Source: Verrucomicrobiaceae bacterium
Lineage (GTDB): Bacteria; Verrucomicrobiota; Verrucomicrobiia; Verrucomicrobiales; Akkermansiaceae
Direction: 5' to 3'
Assembly (NCBI GenBank): GCA_027486655.1
Contig: JAIXOR010000004.1
Location: 124,001-188,000 of the forward strand
Length of the DNA: 64,000 bases
A program made the position numbers and the translations under genes. This document shows, piece after piece, positions 58,186-64,000 of this stretch. Position 1 is the first letter of the stretch; each line of letters opens with the position of its first letter. The notes below the pieces were generated by a model that did not search any database, was not told where the DNA came from, and worked only from the letters and a program-made list of their open reading frames with translations.

Positions 58186-58662
58186 CTAGAATGCGTCCCT
58201 CACCCGGTTGACCCGCGGTTTTTTTCCATCCTCGACCAGGATCTCCATCACATCGAAGCGCCATGGCACGTTGCGGGTGCCCATACGCTTCAGCCAGGCG
58301 TTTGCTCCCCGTTCGATGAGCCGTTGTTTCGGTTTGTCCACCGCATCCAGCGGCCGGATCCGGGTGCTGGCGTGGCGGGTTTTCACCTCGACGAAGACCA
58401 GCAGGCGCCCGTCCCGCACGATGAGGTCCACTTCGCCGCCTTTGGGCCCGCGGAAGTTCCGGGCGAGGATCCGGCAGCCCTGGGCGCGCAGCCAGTCCGC
58501 AGCCACGCGCTCGCCGTAGTTTCCCAGCCACTCGTTGCCGTGTGCCTGCCCGTCAGGCCCCGTCAAGCGGCAGGGAGAGTTGAGAAACCGGCTGAAACGA
58601 CCGACGATGATGGCGGCAAGGGCCGTGAATCCGAAGCGCTTCAAGATGCTCCTTGGTGCCAT
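58186..58662 (-). CDS. yraN: UPF0102 YraN-family putative nuclease
   Basis: A restriction-endonuclease-like protein. The conserved part is NYGERVAADWLRAQGCRILARNFRG, KGGEVDLIVRDG and LVFVEVKTR, with the E-V-D...E-V-K nuclease core. The 158-residue reading starts at an ATG 110 bases inside rnhB. The first 45 residues are unconserved and mirror rnhB, so a later start (GTG 58605 or a TTG near the rnhB stop) is likely. The pairing with rnhB is common in bacteria. The role is unknown, possibly DNA repair. Confidence 0.88.
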   Translation of the reverse strand: MAPRSILKRFGFTALAAIIVGRFSRFLNSPCRLTGPDGQAHGNEWLGNYGERVAADWLRAQGCRILARNFRGPKGGEVDLIVRDGRLLVFVEVKTRHASTRIRPLDAVDKPKQRLIERGANAWLKRMGTRNVPWRFDVMEILVEDGKKPRVNRVRDAF

Positions 58663-59176
58663 ATCCCTGATGCCGGGAGAAGCCGAATTGCGGAAACTCC
58701 CGATCGATTTCCCGCATCAGCCGATCGCGCGTCACCTTGGCAATGATGCTTGCCGCGGCGATGGAAAGCGACTTGCCGTCACCCTTGACCACACCATCGT
58801 GCGGAAGCGGGAAGTCCCGCACCGGAAGCCCGTCGATCAGGCAGTGGCAGGGGGATGGATTCAGTGACTCCACCGCGCGTCGCATGGCGAGATGGGTGGC
58901 TCTCAGGATGTTGAGGCGGTCGATTTCCTCTGCCGTCGCCATCGCCACCGCCCACGACAGGTGCGGATCTGCCGTGAGTCGTTCATACAAGGCCTCGCGC
59001 TTTGCGGCGCTGAGTTTCTTGGAGTCGTCCAGGCCCGGGCAGGTGAAATCCGCCGGAAGAATCACGGCGGCCGCTGCCACGGGTCCAGCGAGCGGGCCCC
59101 GGCCCGCCTCGTCCACGCCGGCGATCTTTCGGAGACCACGGCGGTGAAGGGCGGATTCGAGGCTCAGGTCCGGCAT
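58553..59176 (-). CDS. rnhB: Ribonuclease HII
   Basis: Removes RNA, including single ribonucleotides, from RNA-DNA hybrids. The 207-residue protein has catalytic Asp22-Glu23 in GVDEAGRGPLAGPV, DDSKKLS, the third acidic residue in CLIDGLPV, and AAASIIAKVTRDRLM with the final Asp. Length is normal. It overlaps yraN and follows the CAP gene by three bases, so CAP-rnhB-yraN-menF may be one transcript. Confidence 0.96.
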   Translation of the reverse strand: MPDLSLESALHRRGLRKIAGVDEAGRGPLAGPVAAAAVILPADFTCPGLDDSKKLSAAKREALYERLTADPHLSWAVAMATAEEIDRLNILRATHLAMRRAVESLNPSPCHCLIDGLPVRDFPLPHDGVVKGDGKSLSIAAASIIAKVTRDRLMREIDREFPQFGFSRHQGYGTKEHLEALRIHGPCRHHRRSFQPVSQLSLPLDGA

Positions 59177-59179
59177 GTG

Positions 59180-59743
59180 TTAGAACGTATTGAATCGCTC
59201 GCGGGTGGTCATTTGTCGATGATCGATTGTCGCAAACAGCTGGGTGGCGAAAACCATGCCATCGGAGTCTACGACCACACCCATGCCGGTGTGGGTCCAC
59301 CCTTCAAGCATGTTTTTGTGGTGGTCCTTCGAGTCCTTCCAAAGGCTGACCATGGTGGTGGCCGGATTCGCACAACGTGACGAGGCGGCGACGTTCTCAC
59401 TGACGCTCGACATGTGGTAGCGCTCGCGGGCGATCAGGGCGCGGCCCTCGAATCCAAAGTGACTTACGTTCTTGCCATTGAGGCTGAAGGTGCCGCGGTG
59501 CTGGCGGAGGTATTCGCAGTGCTCCTGGGCAAGCCGGTCCAGCCCGGAGTGGCGTTCGAGTTGGCTCTTCCCGCGGCTGGCGCGGTAGGAGTTCACCTCC
59601 TGAAGCACCCGCCCGGAAGGCGAGTTGTCCGGGCGCACCTGCGTGGAAACCTGGATCTTCTGGGGAGTTGGCGAGTTGGCGCAGGACGCCAGAACGGCTG
59701 CCGCCGCGGCGGCAAAAGCGAATCGGATGTGGGATGTTTTCAT
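59180..59743 (-). CDS. CAP-domain (SCP-like) lipoprotein
   Basis: A 187-residue protein with a lipoprotein signal (AVLASCANS, lipidated Cys near residue 21) and a bacterial CAP domain. The domain shows LQEVNSYRASRGKSQLERHSGLDRLAQEHCEYL, ENVAAS, a WKDSKDHHKNML helix and TGMGVVVD. The His/Glu cavity residues are present. CAP proteins are extracellular; bacterial roles are mostly unknown. It lies immediately before rnhB. The 112-base gap upstream (59744-59855) is AT-rich. Confidence 0.87.
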   Translation of the reverse strand: MKTSHIRFAFAAAAAAVLASCANSPTPQKIQVSTQVRPDNSPSGRVLQEVNSYRASRGKSQLERHSGLDRLAQEHCEYLRQHRGTFSLNGKNVSHFGFEGRALIARERYHMSSVSENVAASSRCANPATTMVSLWKDSKDHHKNMLEGWTHTGMGVVVDSDGMVFATQLFATIDHRQMTTRERFNTF

Positions 59744-59801
59744 GGGAGGGACAGCTCCGACATGGTCTCAAACATTTCCCGAAAGTAAATAAAATTTAGA
59801 T

Positions 59802-59819
59802 ATTTACGCGATGGCGTAG
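59802..59819. repeat. Small inverted repeat containing GATGGCGTAG
   Basis: TACGC and GCGTA flank GATG in the AT-rich gap between the sulfatase stop and the CAP gene start. The 10-base word GATGGCGTAG (59810-59819) also occurs at 51122-51131 upstream of the PEP-CTERM gene. Confidence 0.35.
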
Positions 59820-59855
59820 GTTAAGACTTTGTTTTTTTAGAAAGGGGCTCGGCGA

Positions 59856-61346
59856 TCACTTCGATTCCGAGTTCTCGGCTGGTTCTTTTTGGAATTCAGG
59901 CCTAATGCCCGTGCCCTTCCTGCCGACCAAGCGATCGCCGAGGTCCTGTCTGGCTTTCTCGGCCCGGGCAAGCAGCCAGGCGACTTTCTCCGGGTGGGCA
60001 TCGGCGACGTTTCGGGTCTCGGAAAGGTCGGTTTCGAGATGATAGAGTTCCGGTTTCTCGACCTTGATCGTCTTCATCGCGGCGGAACGTCCGCCCTTGC
60101 CACCGGGAGCCCCGGCCAGGCTGGGATAGCTGTGGGGCAGCACGAGTTTCCACGACCCGTCGCCCTCGGTGACGGCGTGTAGTTCGTTGACGCGGAAATA
60201 GAAGTAGTAGGCGTCATGGGGATGGGTGGCCCCGGGTTTCCCCATGAGCAGGGCGGAAACATCCTTGCCATCGATGGGGCGGGGCGGGAGGGGGGCTCCG
60301 ATCATCGAGGCCAGGCTGGGGAGCAGGTCGATGGTCATCATCATCGATGGGCTGGTGCGTCCGCCATCGATTTTCCCCGGCCAGCGCATCACGCAGGGGA
60401 CACGGGTTCCGCCTTCCCAGCAGGTGCTTTTGCCCTCGCGCAGAGGACCGGCCGATCCACCATGCTCGCCGAAACAAAGCCAGGGTCCGTTGTCGGAGCT
60501 GAAGATCACCAGCGTGTCCCGGGTGAGTTGGAGCCGATCCAGCGAAGCGAGGATTTTTCCCACCGAGTCATCGATTTCCATAACCACGTCTCCATACATG
60601 CCGCGCTTCGAGCGGCCCTCGAAGTCCCTGCCGGGGAACAGCGGGATGTGCGGCATGGTGTGGGCGAGATAGAGGAAGAAGGGTTGATCGCGGTTCCTCT
60701 CGATGAAGGAAAGGGCGCGTGCGGTGTATCGCTGGGTCAGCTTCCGCTGGTCCTCCGAGTCCACATCGGGGTCGATGACCGATTCGTTTTCAATCAATGG
60801 CAGGGCGGGGAGGTTTTTGCGACCGGAGGGTTTCCCGCTCTTGTGATCGAGGTAATCCGCGACATGGGGCCACATGTCGTTGGAGTAGGGCAGGCCGAGG
60901 TATTCGTCGAAACCCTGACGCGTCGGCAGGTAGGCGGGCTGGCTTCCCAAGTGCCATTTGCCGATGGCTGCGGTCTTGTAGCCTTTGGCCCGGAACATCT
61001 CGGCCATTGTGGTTTCTTCTGCGGGCAGTCCGTTCTTTGCATCGGGGAACAGCGCGCCGTGGATCCCGATGCGGTTGGCATAGCAACCGGTCATCAAGGA
61101 GGCCCGGGAAGCGGAACAAACCGGCTGGGAGACGTGGAAGTTGGTGAATTTGCAACCCTCCGCGGCGAGCCGGTCCAGATTCGGGGTGAGTCCGCCGGCT
61201 CCGCCATAGCAGCCGAGGTCCCCATAGCCCAGGTCGTCCGCAAAGATGAGGATGACGTTTGGCGGGCGATTCCCCTCGGCCCGCGATTGCGACGGGAACA
61301 TGAAAAGGGCGGAAAGCGGGAGAAGGAGGTGGACGAAGGCGCGCAT
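59856..61346 (-). CDS. Secreted sulfatase (formylglycine type), second copy
   Basis: A 496-residue sulfatase with a signal peptide (about 1-23), NVILIFADDLGYGDLGCYG metal site, Cys77 in PVCSASRASLMTG (C-x-A-x-R formylglycine motif), GKWHLGSQ and SSDNGPWLCFGEHGG. It is only distantly like the 42-kb sulfatase, so it probably has another substrate. It is divergent from the hydrolase fusion 94 bases away. The longer frame upstream is not conserved. It probably acts on sulfated polysaccharides (family knowledge). Confidence 0.93.
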   Translation of the reverse strand: MRAFVHLLLPLSALFMFPSQSRAEGNRPPNVILIFADDLGYGDLGCYGGAGGLTPNLDRLAAEGCKFTNFHVSQPVCSASRASLMTGCYANRIGIHGALFPDAKNGLPAEETTMAEMFRAKGYKTAAIGKWHLGSQPAYLPTRQGFDEYLGLPYSNDMWPHVADYLDHKSGKPSGRKNLPALPLIENESVIDPDVDSEDQRKLTQRYTARALSFIERNRDQPFFLYLAHTMPHIPLFPGRDFEGRSKRGMYGDVVMEIDDSVGKILASLDRLQLTRDTLVIFSSDNGPWLCFGEHGGSAGPLREGKSTCWEGGTRVPCVMRWPGKIDGGRTSPSMMMTIDLLPSLASMIGAPLPPRPIDGKDVSALLMGKPGATHPHDAYYFYFRVNELHAVTEGDGSWKLVLPHSYPSLAGAPGGKGGRSAAMKTIKVEKPELYHLETDLSETRNVADAHPEKVAWLLARAEKARQDLGDRLVGRKGTGIRPEFQKEPAENSESK

Positions 61347-61440
61347 GGAATGGTTGATCCAGCGGAACGCGGAAATCGATGCGGATCTTGCCGAAGGGTT
61401 GAAACTTGCGGCCGCTCCGGAAAGGATGGCGGTCATCTCC

Positions 61441-62895
61441 ATGTCAGCTTCCTTGATGAAACGACTCGTTGTTCTCCTGTTTTTCTCCGCTCTCCCGCTG
61501 AGTGCGGCGCGAAAGGTCCACCGGATCATGCCGATCGGCGACTCGATCACAGAGGGGGGCTCGTCGTTCTCGAACTGGAGATACCCGCTTTGGGAGAAAC
61601 TTTTCACCGCGGGATATCTCGTCGAGTACGTGGGCACGCGGACTTCGCCCTCGCGGATCGGCGATCTGAGGCATGAGGGTTACGGTGGCAAGGATTCTGC
61701 CTTTCTAGCCAAGACGGTGCCGCCCCATTTTCGAGAGAATCCTGCGGATATCGTATTGATCCATGCGGGGCACAATCACTTTGCCGATCGCAAGCCGGTG
61801 CCCGGGATCCTCAAGGATACGGAAGATCTCATCCGCTCGCTCCGCGAGGTGAAAGACGATGTGGTGGTCCTGCTCGCCCTGCCGATTCCGAGCGCCAAAC
61901 TCCCGAAGTATGGATACCTGCCGGAACTCCAGCGTGAGCTGCCCGAACTCGCCGCGCGGATCAGTCGCCCGCAATCTCCGGTGGTCATCGTGCCGCAATG
62001 CGAGGGCTATGATCCGGTGAAGGACAACGTGGCCGATCTCGTGCATCCGAATGCCTCCGGGGCCCGGAAAATGGCGGATCGTTGGTTTGAGGCGCTGGTC
62101 AAGGTCATGGAGAAGCCGGTCGTCTCCTATCATCCCCGCCTCGTGCCTTACCGGAAGACCGCAGCGGGTGAACTCCATCTTCACGTCTTCACTCCGCCGG
62201 CTTCCTTCAGCGGCCCGCGGCCGGCGATTGTCTTCTTCTTCGGCGGCGGCTGGCAGCGGGGCACGCCGCTCCAGTTCTATCCGGAGTGTGATTGGTTTGC
62301 CTCAAAAGGCTTCGTCGCCATCAGCGCGGATTACCGCACGGCCTTCACGCATCGCGCGACTCCTTTCGATGCCGTGGCCGATGCGAAATCGGCGCTTCGT
62401 TCACTGCGGGGCCATGCACAGGCGCTCCGCATCGATCCTTCGAAAATCATCGCCGCCGGTGCTTCCGCGGGCGGGCATCTTGCGGCCGCCACCGGGATTC
62501 TCGAAGGCCTTGATGATCCGACGGAGCCTTCCTCCCTCTCCGCGCGTCCCGATGCGATGATTCTTTGGTATCCGGTCCTCGACAACGGGCCGGGGGGCTA
62601 TGGCGACGCGGCTGTGAAGGCCCGCTTCCAGGAGTTTTCCCCGCTGCATCAGGTGAGGTCCGGTGTGCCGCCGGCGCTGGTGTTCATCGGCGACAAGGAC
62701 CCGCTGGTTCCGGTCGATACGATCCGCACGTTTCAATCGAAGATGAAGAACTCCGGCGTCCCGTGCGAGGTGGAGATCTTCGAGGGCGCCGGTCATCCGG
62801 TCTATCCCTATCAGAAAGGGGATTCACCGCTCCGCGACCGGGCGCTTCAGCATTGCGAACGGTTTTTGAAAGGGCTCGGAATGTTTCCTTCCTAG
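61441..62895 (+). CDS. SGNH hydrolase fused to alpha/beta hydrolase (carbohydrate esterase-like)
   Basis: A 484-residue exported protein: signal peptide (about 1-23), an SGNH/GDSL esterase domain (Ser35 in GDSITEGG, the Gly/Asn block in HAGHNHF, and DLVHPN with Asp and His), then an alpha/beta hydrolase domain (FFFGGGWQRG, GASAGGHLAA nucleophile, GDKDPLVP acid, EGAGHPVYP His). Both active sites look complete. It may remove two kinds of ester groups (acetyl, feruloyl and the like) from polysaccharides. It is divergent from a sulfatase, which supports glycan degradation. ATG 61456 or 61426 are alternative starts. Confidence 0.88.
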   Translation: MSASLMKRLVVLLFFSALPLSAARKVHRIMPIGDSITEGGSSFSNWRYPLWEKLFTAGYLVEYVGTRTSPSRIGDLRHEGYGGKDSAFLAKTVPPHFRENPADIVLIHAGHNHFADRKPVPGILKDTEDLIRSLREVKDDVVVLLALPIPSAKLPKYGYLPELQRELPELAARISRPQSPVVIVPQCEGYDPVKDNVADLVHPNASGARKMADRWFEALVKVMEKPVVSYHPRLVPYRKTAAGELHLHVFTPPASFSGPRPAIVFFFGGGWQRGTPLQFYPECDWFASKGFVAISADYRTAFTHRATPFDAVADAKSALRSLRGHAQALRIDPSKIIAAGASAGGHLAAATGILEGLDDPTEPSSLSARPDAMILWYPVLDNGPGGYGDAAVKARFQEFSPLHQVRSGVPPALVFIGDKDPLVPVDTIRTFQSKMKNSGVPCEVEIFEGAGHPVYPYQKGDSPLRDRALQHCERFLKGLGMFPS

Positions 62896-63323
62896 TCGCC
62901 GCGCGGTCGATCGCGCGATTCGGAATGCGGCGGAAGGGATCGGATGGCTGCGCGCAGCCTGTCTAACAGCTCCACGGTCTCCGGACCCACGCGGTCGATC
63001 CACAGCCTCACGTCCTCGTCGTTCTCCATCGAAGGGGTGACCGCCTTGGTCACCCGGTGGCTTGCGAGAAAGCGCGCCGCCTCATCCGCCGTGGCGAGGT
63101 GGAACAGCCCGGCATAGAACCAGGGTTTCGGATCGTCCTGGCGTTGCCTCAGGCCACACATGGCCTTGGCCGCGGTGGCGCTGGCCTCCAGCCGGTCGTC
63201 ATTGAGGGCGGCAAGGTGGTCGAGCCAGGACTCCGCGTGGTCGGCGAGTTGGCCCCGCACGATCCACGAGCGGTTGACGCGGCGTGCCCACTCGACCGGA
63301 CTGCTCGGCATTTCGGAGTTCAT
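62892..63323 (-). CDS. Unknown alpha-helical protein
   Basis: A 143-residue protein from ATG 63323 that I do not recognise. It looks helical throughout, with HLAALNDDRLEASATAAKAMCGL and WFYAGLFHLATADEAARFLASHRV segments and no signal peptide or membrane segment. The stop overlaps the hydrolase-fusion stop region by a few bases. The upstream 24 codons read over the divergent gene and are rejected. Confidence 0.6.
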   Translation of the reverse strand: MNSEMPSSPVEWARRVNRSWIVRGQLADHAESWLDHLAALNDDRLEASATAAKAMCGLRQRQDDPKPWFYAGLFHLATADEAARFLASHRVTKAVTPSMENDEDVRLWIDRVGPETVELLDRLRAAIRSLPPHSESRDRPRGD

Positions 63324-63373
63324 GGGTTGGCGGGGGTTGTCCGGAAGGGCGGCTTGGGCTATCAGACCTGAGC

Positions 63374-64000
63374 TTGACGCCAGCCCACCGCCCAACCCCG
63401 GAATTGATATCGATCGTGATGCCGGTGCGCAATGCCGCCTTCACGGTGAGGCAGGCGGTTGAAAGTGTGATGTGCCAGACTTGGACGCATTGGGAATTGC
63501 GGGTGGTGGATGATGGATCTGACGATGAAACCCCTGAAATCCTCCGGGAATGGGCGGCCCGGGACTCCCGCATTCTTCCGGTCTTCCAGTCGTGGACCGG
63601 CATCGCTGGCGCGCTCCAGACGGCCTGCGCCCTGGCCGAGGGCGAATGGATCGCCCGCATGGATGGGGACGATCGGATGGACCCACGGCGGCTCGAACTC
63701 CAACTCTCCCATGCGCGCCGGCATCCGGAGCTGGGCCTGGTTTCCTGCCTCGTCGAGTATGGTGGAGATCGCCCGGGATATGCGGCCCATGTGGATTGGC
63801 TCAACACGCTTCTCCGTCCGGAGGAAATCGCTCTGCGGCGATTCGTCGAGTCCCCTGTGGCGCACCCGAGTGTGCTTTTCCGCCGCGAACTGATAGGCCT
63901 CCATGGCGGCTATCAGGACGGGGATTTTCCCGAGGATTACGAACTCTGGCTCCGCTGGCTGGCCGCCGGAGTGCGCTTCGGCAAGGTGCCGGAAATGCTG
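63374..64000 (+). CDS. Family 2 glycosyltransferase, 3' end outside window
   Basis: The frame reads SIVMPVRNAAFTVRQAVESV, VVDDGSDDETPEIL, and RMDGDDRMDPRRLELQL (DxD metal motif DGDD) with FPEDYELWLRWL near the edge, a GT-A family 2 enzyme of the kind that adds sugars to exopolysaccharide or surface glycans. No ATG or GTG start precedes the conserved strand, so TTG at 63374 or 63404 is proposed; ATG 63419 would cut the first strand. 209 codons are visible and the gene continues right. Confidence 0.87.
   Translation, partial: MTPAHRPTPELISIVMPVRNAAFTVRQAVESVMCQTWTHWELRVVDDGSDDETPEILREWAARDSRILPVFQSWTGIAGALQTACALAEGEWIARMDGDDRMDPRRLELQLSHARRHPELGLVSCLVEYGGDRPGYAAHVDWLNTLLRPEEIALRRFVESPVAHPSVLFRRELIGLHGGYQDGDFPEDYELWLRWLAAGVRFGKVPEML

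Overview
The window is a GC-rich (roughly 60-65% G+C by eye), gene-dense bacterial chromosome segment with about 52 protein genes and no rRNA, tRNA or CRISPR array that I can see. The gene set points to Verrucomicrobiota, most likely a Verrucomicrobiales/Akkermansiaceae-type genus such as Luteolibacter or Haloferula: a PEP-CTERM surface protein, two formylglycine-type sulfatases, a histidine kinase with a discoidin-like extracellular part, large RCC1/cadherin-like secreted proteins, a Bacteroides-type SdhC-SdhA pair, and TatC and SecA with long insertions. The taxonomy is inference. Shine-Dalgarno sequences are mostly absent, and many neighbouring genes overlap by ATGA or GTGA.

Layout. 1-8.3 kb: truncated sufS, then tatC with a membrane protein and an exported ClpP-fold protease, rlmN-rmuC, and superoxide dismutase. 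8.3-14.8 kb (minus strand): secA, an SDR dehydrogenase, and a methyltransferase/glycosyltransferase/acyltransferase trio. 14.9-19.2 kb: a tightly coupled operon of a retropepsin-like RimK-associated protease, an inactive-transglutaminase 7TM protein, an ATP-grasp ligase and a UbiA-type prenyltransferase. 19.2-22.9 kb: a SahR-like ArsR-methyltransferase regulator divergent from metK and ahcY (the SAM cycle), with a candidate operator. 22.9-25.8 kb: a Xre/RES toxin-antitoxin pair, an EVE protein, lipA and a Tat-exported HiPIP. 26-31 kb: murI, glmM, a left-handed beta-helix acyltransferase and glmS (cell-wall precursors).

31-41.2 kb: a DUF2064-like protein, ftsK, an Imm-5-like protein, sdhA and sdhC (no sdhB beside them), then a second ATP-grasp system (circularly permuted ATP-grasp, alpha-E, transglutaminase). 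41-48 kb: a YidB-like protein, a small membrane protein, a sulfatase and a 1324-residue RCC1/cadherin-like protein. 48-54.3 kb: a class V aminotransferase, dapA, dapF, the PEP-CTERM protein, a double-psi-barrel-like secreted protein, a lipase and rplI. 54.3-64 kb: a LuxR/NarL-type two-component system, an isochorismate synthase, yraN, rnhB, a CAP lipoprotein, a second sulfatase divergent from an SGNH-alpha/beta hydrolase fusion, an unknown protein, and a glycosyltransferase cut by the right edge.

The points most worth following are the two ATP-grasp/transglutaminase-type peptide-modification operons in one 64-kb window (the first coupled to a UbiA enzyme), the exported ClpP-fold protease beside an enlarged TatC, and the SahR-like operator.
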